Assembly: GCA_946811185.2 (NCBI GenBank)
Contig: OX328099.1
Span: 68,204,714-68,268,713, forward strand
Origin: Hippopus hippopus
Taxonomy: Eukaryota > Mollusca > Bivalvia > Cardiida > Cardiidae
DNA length: 64,000 nucleotides
Direction: 5' to 3'
Shown piece by piece: positions 41,322 through 53,757 of this stretch. The position numbers were made by a program, and so were the translations under genes. Numbering within the stretch: position 1 is the first letter of the stretch; every line of letters starts with the position of its first letter. Below the pieces are notes generated by a model. That model was not told the origin of the DNA, did not search any database, and saw nothing but the letters and a program-made list of their open reading frames with translations.

Positions 41322-42233
41322 CGTGTACATTGCTTTCTCTCTCTCTCTCAAACGGTTACATTAAGACTCAAATGTTGACTTATTTACATAATCCTCTCGA
41401 TGATAATTGATTGATAATTGGACTATGAATGAGTAATGACCATTTATTCTCGACTTTTCACAAACATTTTCGCAATGATACACTTCCTCCTAACTTATGC
41501 AGGATATAATCCGCCATACAGAAATCACACATGGTTGGTACCGATCTTATTCGGTCTTGTCTGAATATACAAGACTCATCAGCATCTTGTGAGCTGTTAA
41601 AGTAACAATTGCTGCCAGAAGTACACAACGCGGGTGTTAAAATGCATTTCAATTTAAATCATATAACTAAAAAGTATAGAAGTTATTGTAAAGATTACAA
41701 TCTGTTGTTGTACGGTCGGTCCCAGTGTTAGTAGCTGGCAGAGAAATTAATTTCAGAAGTAGGTTAAAACCTGCCAGACCACTCTTTCTTTTGTTTACTT
41801 TTTGCTCCTTCTTAAAATTCATTTTTCTGGCAGCGACTAATACTTTGACCTTCTACACAATAACAGATTGTCATCTTCACATTTCCCATCCTTTAAATGG
41901 TATAAATGTAATTCACCTGCTTTGATTTTTTGACCGCTGTTGGGCCTTTAAGGGCGAACACTAATGACCCCGATCTTTGTGCACAATTTTACTAGGTCTT
42001 ATTTTGTTCTGCATTCTGTACAGAATTTTATTCAAACCGTTTCAATATCGAGGACTTTCTTATAAGTAAATATTTGCTTCAATATTCAAAAAACGACTTC
42101 TTATAGCCGACACAGAAATGGAAAACATTTATCTGCAAATGACGATCGGACTTTGAAAACAGAATGGCCTGTGAACACCTTACGTCTATGAAACATCGAG
42201 GGGACAATGCGAATGAGTCAAAGGAGTTTATGT

Positions 42234-42290
<57 letters not shown>

Positions 42291-42700
42291 AAATATATTT
42301 GGATGAGAGACAAATGATGCTATTAGCAACGACCTATTTTTGTTGACAAGAATAAGATTACATATGAAGTTCTCTTAACAAAAAACTGTGACACACTGAC
42401 ATTTAGTGATTGAATTGTTCGAGTTATTGCTAACAATTAAATAGACATTTCTCATTTGTAGAATGCACCGGTGTTCAATCAAATTAACAGGTTGGTGTGA
42501 CGGGTTTTTTCTTTGATTTCCAGACCGGGTCAAACCAAGGAATTAGGATTTTTGGAGAGAGAGAGAGAAAGGGGGGGGGATTAAAATAAAAAGTTCACAG
42601 TGCTCATTAGACGCCAATAAATGTAGTATTAGTGAAATATAACAGAAAACTGTAATGATAACGTTAGAACTATATCTGTTGAAACTGACAGAATCAGGGT
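41322..42700. repeat. Dispersed repeat unit with GA microsatellite
   Basis: The stretch 41455-41620 matches the CGCAATGATACACTT...GCAGGATAT module seen at 43930 and 54450. A perfect (AG)n run occupies 42235-42287, and 42395-42570 matches 53995-54210 (same strand) and 58080-58310 (inverted), sharing CACCGGTGTTCAATCAAA. No gene. Confidence 0.7.
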
Positions 42701-42704
42701 TGAA

Positions 42705-44200
42705 TCGCAACCTAATGTATATCGGAAGAGACTCATACGGGACCAGAGATCTGCCGTACGGGATTGGTTATGCTGTATCTTTCAGAGTCAGCCAGCCTGC
42801 GAGACAGACAGACAGACAGACTGGAAGGAGAAGACTTCTGAAACCATTTTGAGCTAAAGAAATATTGCACATAAACCAAATTCCATTCAATGAGATTGCC
42901 CATTATTTGCTGAATATTCTGTCGGTTTGGAACAGTTTATTAGAAGTTAATGATGTATTCTTGTTGGGGGATTTCATACCTGTGAACTGTTATCCTTTTG
43001 AAACTAGTCGCAGTTCTGCCACCCAATTCGATTATTACCAGTACTATCAGTCATTTCTCCGCTCATAAGCCATCCAGTGTTTTTTGCTATCCCTGCAACC
43101 CTGAACACCAAGGAGAAAGGGGATCAAACCTGTACTCATCCCACCCCCCCTGAAAGGAATGCTCTTAATATCATATAGTCGGAAAAATTTGAAAATTTCG
43201 AAACTTAGCTACCGATTAAAAATAATTATTGAGGAAACTCTTATATATGTTGTGGTTTAAGAAGCATATTCACACAGGCATGTCTGAAAAGATGTGAAAA
43301 TATATTGCCTAAGATATGTGACAATATGGATGGATGAACTGCCGGGAAATAAACAGAGCGAAAAAGTGAATATAGGAAATTAAGAGACAGCGTGAATCTG
43401 AGCGAGAAAGATAAAGAACAGGACGTGAACGGACGGAGAGGGAGAGAGCGAGCATATATGTCTAAACAAACTTTTGGACATAAGTCGGACATTATATAAA
43501 TTAAGGATTTTGACCATTACGAGATTATTCCCTACCATATTGTTCAAATCGTGCAACCACGACGACTGCCACCAACCTTTTCCCCCTACACAATCAACTT
43601 TTGAGGTGTCTGCAGCAGACGACTCTTGAAAGCAGTGTGAAAAAAAAAAAATTTTTTTTTATTACAACGAGCAATTTTTCCTTTTGTCTCGATTTTGTGC
43701 ACAAAGTGCAATCTGCGTGTACGCAATTAAAAATCAATACTTTTCGAGTCAAGCAAAGGAACGTATACAGTAAAGAAAGTTTTTACGTATGTAAACGAGG
43801 TATATGATATGAAATAAAAGCCTTTTAAAACTGACAAAACACTTAATATGGGACAGAAAATAATGATGAACTATAAATTCTAGCCCTCAAGATTGTGAAT
43901 TAAAGTATGACTAATTAGTCTCAACCTATTACGTCCTCGCAACGATACACTCACTCTCAACTTTTGCAGGACATGTTTCGACCTTTTAGAAATTATACAT
44001 GTTAGCCAACTTAACCACTCCTATCTGAATCTACACGGTTCACAAATAATAGACATAACTCTGAGTTATACCCGTTTATGTTGCGGAGTTGGGTCTGAAC
44101 TGTCGTGTCGGCTAAGGATTTTGGAATGTTCCTAAATATCTTAATACTAGTGAAATGCGTCTCAACTAAGGAACTGGGCCCGGTTTCACAAAAAAACTTA
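42705..44200 (+). repeat. Left arm of a long inverted duplication
   Basis: Matches the reverse complement of 58400-60044. Anchors: CAACCTAATGTAT (42709) with 60031-60044; GTTTGGAACAG (42929) with 59808-59818; CTGCAGCAGACGACT (43609) with 59168-59182; GCCTTTTAAAACTGACA (43820) with 58960-58976; and GAGTTGGGTCTGA (44086) with 58470-58485. Identity is moderate, so the duplication is old. No convincing ORF. Confidence 0.75.
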
Positions 44201-44745
44201 AGTCCGTACTCAACTCAACTGAGTTTACAGGCTTAAGTCCGTTAAATTGCTGAGTTGAGTCTGAAACGTTGAGTGCGTTTCACGAACGCGTTCTCAGCTG
44301 AGTCGCTTATTTCGTTTATTTTTCAAACGTCTTAAGCGGTATTTTTGCTACTCTTCGAAAACGGAGGTAATAAAGTGTAAAAGTTCGGGAACAACTGTCA
44401 ATATCGTTGTCGTCTGAAATAAACAAGGCCGATTTTCTTGCATTAAAAAAGTGTATACAGTCGTAAAAAGCCATTTTACGGAATTCTAGCCGTGTATTCA
44501 TGCATCGGTATGCACGTCACCATCGTAAATAAACTGGTTCACTGTGGTACTTGTCAAAATTTATTGAAATTGATTCATATTCGAGGCCAAAAAACGAGGA
44601 AATTAAAAGGGATATGGACAACCATGATTCGCACTGATTCACTTTATGATAGTGAGGTCTATTTCACATGAATAAAATGTCTTGTTAATCTGTCCACAAT
44701 GCACTAAATACATAGGCGGGGATGTCAAAGTGCCTGTGAGGTTCG
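44201..44745. other. Possible MITE end plus unique sequence
   Basis: GGGCCCGGTTTCAC at 44188-44201 begins a segment rich in CTTAAGTCCG and ACTCAACTCA words; the reverse complement occurs at 53480-53660. Otherwise no gene. Confidence 0.4.
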
Positions 44746-45010
44746 CCTGCCCGGTAGCTCAGTAGTTAGAATGTCTGACTCGTGTTTGGTGGTTGTGAGT
44801 TTGATACCCGGTTGAGGCAAACTTTCTTTCCGGCGATTTTTCGCCTCTCACCTCTGATGCATGTGGGAAAAGTAGTCAGTGACTTGGAAAGAAAGCTATG
44901 TCAGAACTGGTGTGAGAAAGCCAGGAAACACATGCTCAGATGCACTGACCGCCGTGATATGACCTAAGCTGGTGAAACGGCCTTAAACTCCAATACAGTC
45001 AATTAATCAA
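44746..45010 (+). repeat. tRNA-headed SINE, second subfamily
   Basis: Head CCCGGTAGCTCAGTAGTTAG with B-box-like GAGTTTGATACCC; body with GATGCATGTGGGAAAAGTAG and AGTGACTTGGAAAGAAAG; tail GCCTTAAACTCCAATACAGT and CAATTAATC. Body shared with 45286, 55828 and 60056. Confidence 0.8.
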
Positions 45011-45285
45011 AGCTAGTAAGGTTCAACAAATTAGCAGCAGTTCTAAGAGAAAGATCGCCAAGCATCTCATTCTGTAACAGGCTATCATGCAGCTGAAGGA
45101 GATGCACACCTAAATAGATTTGAGACCACAGTTTAAACATTATTAGTAGCCGGAAACTTCTACATTTGATCTTCTTGAACATACACCGCACAGCTCTGAC
45201 TTTGCACCAGTGCTTAAATCCCCCCCCCTTTATAACAACACAGCCCCATGGACAGCGACCCTATACAGTTGTTGATCTTACGTGA
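45011..45285. other. Unannotated spacer
   Basis: Nothing recognised; a C-run lies at about 45219-45227. Confidence 0.4.
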
Positions 45286-45470
45286 AATTGATTGATTGAA
45301 TGGTGTTTTACGCCGTTTTCTACATTATTTCAGTTATATTGTGACGACCAGTGCATCTATCCATGCTTTCCTGGAGTCTCTTTTATTAGTACTCCACACA
45401 ATTTTCTTTCCAAGCCACTGCAGGCTTTCCCACATAATCATCGTCGAAGCAATGGTCAGAGGATTAATCC
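45286..45470 (-). repeat. SINE, second subfamily, head missing
   Basis: On minus the body (GACCATTGCTTCGACGATG, CAGTGGCTTGGAAAGAAAAT) and 3' end GGCGTAAAACACCATTCAAT are present; the tRNA-like head is absent, consistent with 5' truncation during retroposition. Confidence 0.75.
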
Positions 45471-46796
45471 TTAGAGTGCAGTATAACCCTTTACCACACA
45501 ATCCAGAGTTTTAAATACCCCCAAGGAAAAAAAAAAAGCTTTTGAAAACATGGTTGGAAAAATAGAAAATGTTGGTGAGCAGTATTTTCTCTTTTTGTCT
45601 AAATGTTTTCTATCTAATCAAAAAGAGAAATTACCATTTTATCAACAGATAATTTGTCATCTGAATCTATTTTTTTTAACCTCTCAATTTGGTCCAGTCT
45701 AGAATATTGTTGTTTGGTGAAGAGTTAAATGGATTTTTTCAGTCTGGGAAAAAGGGAAAATAGCAATATTTATACAAGTATCTAAAGTATAATATTGTAC
45801 AGACAAAAAACAGTATAGATAAAAGATCAGCCTGTACACTCCTTGCAGTCTGATCTTGATCTACATTGTCTGTAAAAGGTAGTTTGATCTTGAGCTAATT
45901 GTCCATGAAAATGGAATATCCAGCTGATTGGACATTTGTAAATAAGCTTTTAAATAAACTGTGAGTTAAAAAGAAGTGTGAGCTTTACTGATTTTGAGTA
46001 TATATTTCACAAAAATGTTTCAAAAGCTAAAATATTATTTGGATGATAGATTATGACTGACTAGCTTTGCAGAAGTGACTCGAGCCAATCTAGGTATGAG
46101 TTTTTGAGCTTTTATGAAGTAGCAGTTTGGAACAGTCAATCAGAAAAATGAGAGCCTCCATATGTTCACATACACACAAATGACACATTAGTTACGGCAC
46201 ATTGATAGTTGAACACTTCTCATGACTCTGGAACTTACATAGTGCATATACTTATAGCGGAGGAAAATATTATTTTTAGCAGCATCATTATTTCTGTAAC
46301 GTGGCATTACTAATGATTGTATGTATACATGTAACTTTTGTACTAAACTGAGCAAATATCCAAATTTGTCAAAAATACATGCACTGAAACATACAAATTG
46401 GTTTAATGGTACCCCTAGAATGCAATTTAACCCTTTATCAAAAAATCCAGAAAACTGTTGGAAAAGGAGAAAATTCGTAATTAGCCTTTTCTCCTTTTAC
46501 CATAATATTTTTTACCCATCAACAAAAGTAATCATCTTTTTATCACAGTTAATTTGTCATCTGCAAATATTTTCAGTTTTGGTTCCGTCTAGAATTTGTC
46601 TTTTGGTCAAGTTTTAAATCAAATGGACTTCTTCCAGTCTGGGATAAAAAGGCCAATAGTAATATTATTTCCAAGGTATGTGCCATAATACAAAAGACAA
46701 AAGAACAGTATAGATCAAAGATCAGTTAGCATATTCTTTGCTTTCTGATCATAGTCTACACTGTCCGAGGGAGTCTGGTCTTGAGCTAATTGTCCT
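45471..46796. repeat. Hairpin-rich repeat units
   Basis: Two related units each contain an ACCCTTTA start, a GGAGAAAAT...ATTTTCTCC-type hairpin (45544-45611 and 46451-46511), a TAATTTGTCATCTG block, and a second hairpin GTATAGATC...GATCTACA (45800-45882 and 46695-46767). No gene was found. The unit at 45890-45935 also gives the empty-site counterpart of the TTAA element. Confidence 0.7.
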
Positions 46797-46984
46797 TTAA
46801 AGGGCAAATCAACAAGTTTCAGATATGGTTAATTTTCAAATCTACACTTATCAAATGGTAACCTGGTAATGTTGTAATTAAAAAAAAAAATTAGTAAAAG
46901 TACTTTTTATCAATTTATATTTCTGCTTATCAATTTTTATTGCATCGCTTATCTCCCTTACTTATTGTTGCGTCCCTTGATTTG

Positions 46985-46992
46985 TGACGTCA
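46985..46992. promoter_or_regulatory. CRE-like palindrome TGACGTCA (left end)
   Basis: It lies 20 bases upstream of the P2X7-C-type ATG; a second TGACGTCA at 50212-50219 lies about 100 bases upstream of the THAP ORF on minus. Both have GCTTATCTCCC nearby. Confidence 0.45.
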
Positions 46993-47011
46993 TAGGAGAG
47001 CTTGTTTCAAT

Positions 47012-47206
47012 ATGGACGTTGTTTACGATAGTGAACTGAGCGATATTGAAGACGAAGAAATAGACGATTCTGGGCCGGTAAGGCCGTACATGTACGAGCC
47101 AATTTTTAAAGAAACTTATTAAGTTTCTGAGGATGAGGATGAAAGTTACTTTTCGCCCACTGATGACGAAAATGACGATGTTGTGCCGGACGTTTCAACG
47201 TGTTGA
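47012..47206 (+). pseudogene. N-terminal fragment of a P2X7-C-domain-type protein
   Basis: The frame reads MDVVYDSELSDIEDEEIDDS then an RPYMYEP block typical of the acidic N-terminus of transposon-associated proteins with a P2X7 intracellular-type zinc domain. TAA at 47120-47122 interrupts it, the acidic frame resumes (SEDEDESYFSPTDDEND) and ends at TGA 47204-47206. The cysteine-rich domain itself is not found downstream. Recognition rests on the short N-terminal pattern, so confidence is moderate. Confidence 0.45.
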
Positions 47207-48196
47207 GTATCGCGCGCTATTGAAATACGTCCATTACGGGGCGAACATCGCTTACAGAAATATTATTCTATACATGATAGAATTAAGTGTATGGCATAAA
47301 CTTTGATTCACGTGAAGCATTTTCAGTAGATTAACGGGCGGAATTAAACCAAAAAAAAAAAAAAGGACGGTTTCAAGACAGTTCCACGACAAGACAGTTC
47401 CGTGACACTTTTGAAGACATTTCCCGACACTTTAGTTTCATGTCAAATAACTTTTTTCCTGACTTACACGATTGATAATCGTGAGATGTTAGTTCTAACT
47501 ATTTGTTGATAGGTCCTTGTTGATATTTGTACCTTGTAAAGAATTCTGTAAACATTGACGGGTACAAGTTTATTCTGTCATGGGTGAAGGGTTACACAAT
47601 AAATCACGATTTTCATAAGAATAAGAATATTTTGTTAAATGCTGTTAATTAGCATGAAATTTGATAAAAGAATATCTTCCGAGATTATTTAGAGTTAATT
47701 CTCAAAATTATTTTGAAAATTATTGTAGTTCTATTTCTTACCATACAGAAATACATGTACATCAGAGAGAGGGAGAGGGGATCTACCTGTGTGAAATACT
47801 TTTTCGCTGTTTACCTTGTACACATGATCCATTTAATGCAAAAATTTATCATACATGTATAGCTATTGTATGTTCCATATAGACCTCTGTGAAAGTCTGA
47901 AACTCTGAATTGTGTGCCGTGGGAAAGGATAGTGTAAATTTGTTCACTACTTGTTTGTCTTCTGCAAATTGTTTCAATTTAGGTAAGTCTCAAATTGGTC
48001 TACAGACGACTTCAGATTCATTGTAAAAACATAGAAAGAGCTTATAACTATCAATTGGTCCTTTATCCACAATATTTTCTATTTTTAACTCTTTACCAAA
48101 CGACAAAATTTTAAACAGGTCCATATTGAAATCACTTGCAGACGACAAAATAAAGTTAAATATTTCAAAAATTGAAATTTGTTTCCAGCAGAGTAG

Positions 48197-48261
48197 AAAA
48201 CATTGTGATAAAAGGAGAAACTGCTGGTTACCAGCATTTTCTCCTTTTCCTACAATGTTTT
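48197..48261. repeat. Near-perfect hairpin (GGAGAAA...TTTCTCC family)
   Basis: AACATTGTGATAAAAGGAG and CTCCTTTTCCTACAATGTT form arms around GCTGGTTACCAGC, giving a stem of nearly 30 bp. Confidence 0.8.
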
Positions 48262-48474
48262 TAAAACGCTTCTATCTCAGGGTCGTAAAAACCAGGGATT
48301 GATTGGTAAAGCGTTAAATACAAATCCCACACATTGGGCACGAGTTCTGGTTTAGTTCCCAGGCAGCAGTATCCGAAGAGATTAGTACGAGTTACTGACT
48401 CAACCGAATTGAAAGCATATGGAGTCAACAAATTAAATTTTACTCACATGTTTGGACTTGTCTTTGATGGGGTA

Positions 48475-48541
48475 GAAAACATTGTAGAAAAAGGAGAAAA
48501 TACTGGTTACCAGCATTTTCTCCTTTTCCTACAATGTTTTC
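48475..48541. repeat. Near-perfect hairpin (GGAGAAA...TTTCTCC family)
   Basis: AACATTGTAGAAAAAGGAG and CTCCTTTTCCTACAATGTT pair around an ACTGGTTACCAG centre. Same family as 48197, 46451, 45544 and 50840, with a decayed copy at 48811-48880. Confidence 0.8.
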
Positions 48542-49882
48542 AAAAGGTTTTTCTTTCTTCACCAGGGTCGTTAAAACAAAGGATTGTTTGGTAAAGGGTT
48601 AAACTAAGTTAAACTAAATTCCAATAAACAATCACATTTTATCGGTCATATTTAAATGCTGTGGATTTGAAATTTTCTAATGTTTTATCATTTGGGTTAG
48701 GGTTAGGCTAAACCCTTACACAGATGGCAAAATTTTAGACTTGTCCACTCCACACTGAAAGTATTTGCAGACCACAGATCAAATGTGGCCTTGACAATAG
48801 GTTTGAGGGTAGAAAATATTGTAGGAAAAGAAGATAATTCTGGGTATCAGGACTTATTCCTTTTTTCACCCTGTCCTCAAAAGCCTTCTCCATTAGGGTG
48901 GTTAAAGGTCAGAATTTTGAGGTAAAAGGTAAAAGAATTGGTGTGTGAGCCTGGTCAGAAACATTCTGTTTCCTAATTAAAAAAAATGTATTATTTTTAA
49001 TTTCCTCACTTTTGTCTAATTATCAGAGAAAATGACTTGTGTCAAATGTGCAATTTCAAAATTTTCATACTGACATGTTCAAAACATTTTTCTCAGTAGC
49101 CTGTCTAGAAGACATAATATGGATAGGAACAAGAAAATATCCATAAATCAAAATTGTATAGATATAATTCAAAATTTGTTCAAAATTCATGTAAGTTGTC
49201 AAATCATTTTTAAGAGTTAAATGTCAAAGAGAAGTAGTGTATGGGATAAAAAGCTTTAACATGGGATTGGGTTTACTGTCACAAACAAACATTACAGTGT
49301 AAAGGGGTGAGATATGCAAATGTTATGTAACCATTTCCTGTATTGTTTCAACTGGTCGGTGATGGATTTACATTTATGACCATGACTAGGGGTAGCCAGA
49401 TACTGACTTCACCCTTTACCATACAAACCCTAGATCTAGTTTCCAATACCCAAAGAACGAGTGTTTGAAAAACAGTGTGGGAAGAAAATGATGTTTGCTG
49501 TTCAAAGAATGATTATTATCCCTTGAAAGTTAGCAGCACTTGAACAATGTCGACTTTGTTATTTGCAAAATTCATAATATGAATTTGGATGAATCTATAA
49601 TTTTGTTAAATGTTGAAATCATTTGGAAAAAGGGAGAAAACGGCAGCAATTTCTCCTTTGTCCAGAATGAAGCGATAATGTAGAAAAGGGTAAAATAGTA
49701 CGAATAACAATTCATGTATTCTTATTTCAAGAAAAAAAGAAATTACCTACTTCATGTTGGATTTTCTTTTTGGAAACTGCCGTTGCAGAATGTCTGTTTT
49801 TCGGAGTTTCAGTTTAAGGCATATCTCCTTTCGACTCGGACTTTCGAATAATGTCGGCACAGCGTCAGGTTTTAACCGCATC

Positions 49883-50110
49883 CTAAAATTCTTTTGCGAG
49901 TTTTGGACGTATTAAGAACTGACTGTCATCGAAGTATTTCAGACACAATTTCGAATGAACCGATGGCACAAAATCCGTCGCTACTGTCCGGCCCCGGTTT
50001 AAACGTTGAATCAATAGTTTCCTCCTTTTTAATTCCTTCGGAAATTTGAACATACTAATTCTATGAGTTCCCGAATCGACGTTGCAGCCATAGACTGCAC
50101 AATTTACCAT
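49883..50110 (-). pseudogene. THAP-domain fragment, zinc ligand changed
   Basis: MVNCAVYGCNVDSGTHRISM then FKFPKELKRRKLLIQRL has the C-x4-C, basic-helix and proline layout of THAP (C2CH) DNA-binding domains of P-element- and Kolobok-type transposases. The third ligand is Cys in KLCLKYF, but the expected final His is Tyr, and the usual core Trp is replaced. The frame ends soon after the domain, with no DDE core following. Probably a dead transposase start or lone exon. Confidence 0.65.
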
Positions 50111-50428
50111 TTTTTCGACTCAATTCTCAGTTAATACTCAGATATCTGCCGTACAATCATCCGCGTTCCTACTTTATGTCTACTAACGGTATACACAGGC
50201 TGCATCGACAATGACGTCACACAAGCACGGGAGATAAGCGAATCAGGGGAAGTAAGCCATGTACCATTTTTAGGGCTGTATGTCAGCGTGACAATTCGGC
50301 CGTGGTTTATGACATGTTGCAGGGTGGTATTTATGAAAAATGACGGACACATGTTTTACTGACATCATTTGCAGCTGATTAAAGGAAAAAAACAGTCTGG
50401 TCAAAATATTTTAGGATTTGCCCTTTAA

Positions 50429-53400
50429 AGAATGGATATCTAGCTGACTGTACCTTTGCAACTTTTGAATAAACTACTTTTTCACTTGCCGAGTATTTGA
50501 TAGGATATGGTGGTATGTTTTCATATATATACTTAAGTGGTTTATTGCACAAATGACATGTTCAAGGATCTTTTACCAATTACGACACACAGTTGACCAT
50601 TACACATTAATACACAAAAGTTCATTTGATTGAATGTAAATTTTGCAATAGCTCTCCATTTGAACCCCTCATGACACCAACGGACCAGTCTGGAGAAAAA
50701 TTGGTCTGGTACTGTCTGGGCATCATCAGACTGTACTGAATGCTTTTGGTTTTACCTATTTAAAATAAAAATTAAATATTTAAAGGGTGAAAATTGTTAC
50801 CAAACAATTTTGTTTAAGCAACCCTAAGAAGGACTTTATAAACATTGTGAGAAAAGGAGAAAATGCTAGTAATCAACATTTTCTCCATAAACCACAATGT
50901 TTTATACCTTTTAAGATTATTTTCATCGTTTGAGTTACACTTTAATGTGTTGTCTGAAAATCTTTTCAATCTGGACCAGTCCTACACTTTTTTGTTTGGT
51001 ATAGAGTTCAGAGATGGATTTCATCTTAAAATGAAAATTGCAAAGACCTATCCAGCTCACTTTTGTAACTTTGATGCTATCTACCATGAGTGAAATTTTG
51101 CCTTTGTACACCAAAATCAGTCTGCTTGTGCATGCAATCTTTCTACAAGCTTTCAAGCTTTAGTCTCAACCTTTCATTCCTTTGAGAAATTTATCACAAA
51201 AAAGTCTACTGAAAATGATTAATTGAAAATCACATAGAAAACTCTATAGATGTGCCAGTCAAGGTTATGGATAAAGTACTGAGATATCCTTTTAAAGTGT
51301 ATTATGACTGCCACAGATTTCTGTTTTTAACTTGACTATGCAGTAACTAGTAATGTTTACAAAGTCTGATACCCACAGGAAATGAAAGTAACAACAACCA
51401 TGTTTTCTCACGCTGCTCACTTTCTCATTTCCACAAAGAATATATCTTTGACAAGAAAATACACAAACCTGTTAAACCTATCAACAATGAAGAAGATTTT
51501 AACACACTTTTTTTTCTGTTGATAGTAGATCTAATTACCACAGTGGATATGAAAAAGATTTCACTATTTTTTTTTTTTAATAACCACTGATGCAGCACTG
51601 TTTCACAGACTATGGATTTTGATGCTCAAGTTTTATTAATGTATGTCAGTTTCAGAAAAGATATAAGTAAGCTAGCAGTACAGCTGGAAAATTGCTTGAA
51701 GTCTGTAAAACAATTGTTTCTCTATCACTTGCAATCATAATCTGAATTTGGTGCAAAAATATCTGTGTGAAAGATAGAGCATAATCATAGAACACAAGTG
51801 TGCATGACAGGATAAAATCATCTATGAGAGAGAAAAAGTTCCCTTTACATGTACATATTTGAAGATGACCTGTGAGCAACTTCATTACTCTATGGACATG
51901 ACAGATATTTTTCCAGTATACCTAATTTCTTTTACCTCTCTCTGCCAGTGGGGACTAACATAGCTTTTGGAGACTGTAGGTCATGATCACAGAGTGCAGT
52001 CCGCTACTGTATGCTAATATTTTACCAAAACCATCTTACAGTGCACTAGTTATCTACTTTCAGACTATGAAATAAGTTAAATTTATTTATTTTGGCAGCA
52101 ACAGAGTTCAAAGAAACAATCAATTTGCAAGATTGTTGAACAAGACGTACCTGTCAATTTCTTAGAATGCTGACCTCCAGGTCCTGAAAAAGAAATGTTG
52201 TGCAGTGCTAAGTTCACCATCCCTTTATTAATCACTTCACCGTCGTCACTCAAATAAGTGTTTATTTACCTAAGATGAGAGTAACAGAAATGAAAGTTCT
52301 GCATTTAAAAAAAAACAAAAAAAAAAAAACTACAAAACAAATAAAAACAAGATGAAACCTATGTTGTGGGTACTCATAGGAATTACAGATGGATATCTAC
52401 CATACAGGTTTTAGAATTCCAATCTCCATCTGATAATCAGAAAGCAACCTGATATTTGATCCTCTGTCAAGTTACTTGACAATGATTGTTACTACCTATA
52501 TGCCTGATTGTTTGCCTAGTTAATTTGAAGCCTAACTGAAGCCAGGTGATAATTGATAAATAGGCAAATAATGATAACTTTCAACAGCTAACATGTTCAT
52601 CCTATTACACTTTCATTTAGTTTTAAGCCAATTTAACAACAGATGCAAAACACAATTTCACTTCAATATCTGCCTTTGTAATGAATAACCAAAACCTTAA
52701 TACAAAAATATAGGCCAACACACATACAGTAGATCTATACAGATTTTTAGTTTTCTGTTTCAAATTTAAGATTGTTGACATTACCGGAATAATTATCGGA
52801 CTCATAGTAGATCTATATATCTACATTTAGATCTACAACACTAGATTCTGTACCAAGTTTATTTTCAAAAGTAGGGTAGTTTTTCACCCATGACAACCGA
52901 TACGTTGTTCTGAATCATTCAATCAAAACATTGTCCTGATACACGATTATTTCCATAAATGTAGAATCGTATTCAGTGGAAAGAGTGAATTTATGCACTG
53001 ATTTTTCGATTTTCTTTTCAAATTTTGGCAGACAACGTACAAAAAGACAGTCGTCATAAACAAACCGTTTACTGATTAGATACCGATGACACAACTTCCG
53101 GGTCATTGAAAGTGTCCAAAATTTGTATTTTTGCTACGAAATATTGCGATAGAAAGCCTCATTGCAATATATAAAATACTCAAATCTTACCTAAGACATA
53201 TTCTTGTTTGTTGTCATCGTATTTGTCTTTGAAAGCCGTGTTTAGGGACGATTTCTGAGTTTAGGGTCGATTTCTCCAAGGGACGATTTCTCCAGCAGCT
53301 TGGAAATGATCTACACAACATCTGTCATGTATATTTCTAATAGAGACGATCCTTGAAAAATTTCCTCCATGCTTAAAATTTGAAATAGAGAAATTCTGTC

Positions 53401-53479
53401 TCTAAATAGACGTTCTGTCGGTTTACATCTCTCCAGCGGCTACATGTCCGCCATATTTGACTCGACAACAAGCAATTTA
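50429..53479. other. Intergenic DNA with scattered hairpin repeats
   Basis: A hairpin of the GGAGAAA family lies at 50840-50903, and an A-rich run at 52305-52331. The short frames in this stretch have no recognisable domain. No tRNA, rRNA or supported gene was seen. Confidence 0.5.
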
Positions 53480-53757
53480 AGCCAGCATAGGGGTAGACTC
53501 AAATTAACAGACTCAACTCAAGGTTTTGAGATCGTTACTGAGTCTGTTAACTTTCGTGAAACGCAACTTAAATAATGAACTCAAATTAAGTCAGAAACTG
53601 AGTCCGTTAGCGGATTTGAGCAAAATAACGGACTTAAGTTGTTTCGTGAAACCGGGCCCTGATATTAAGTCAGAAAATGAAAATGAGACTATTAGCGGGT
53701 TTGAACAAAATAAGAGACTTAACACATCCCGGGGTACAGCACCTTGTTCTAATTGAT
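53480..53757 (-). repeat. Repeat ending in GTGAAACCGGGCCC
   Basis: Reverse-complement relative of 44188-44330 and partly of 58340-58500, rich in GACTCAACTC and GGACTTAAG words. Probably the ends of a MITE family starting GGGCCCGGTTTCAC. Confidence 0.55.

Larger units (their letters stand above)
46801..50424. mobile_element. TTAA-flanked DNA transposon with THAP remnant (Kolobok-like)
   Basis: It begins AGGGCAAATC and ends GATTTGCCCT, 10-bp perfect inverted ends, each flanked by TTAA (46797-46800 and 50425-50428). Joining the flanks gives a sequence paralogous to uninterrupted DNA at 45895-45935 (TTGAGCTAATTGTCC, then GGAATATCCAGCTGATTGG). Both subterminal regions share CGCTTATCTCCC and TGACGTCA. 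Inside are a THAP-domain ORF (minus) and a P2X7-C-type ORF (plus), both broken or partial, plus nested hairpin repeats. TTAA duplication with a THAP domain fits the Kolobok superfamily; piggyBac also targets TTAA but lacks THAP. Confidence 0.75.

Noticed and set aside
44188..53660. A 9.5-kb element bounded by GGGCCCGGTTTCAC and its inverse
   Set aside because: The motif marks ends of a repeat family that recurs in isolation; no target duplication was found, and interior relationships cross these borders.
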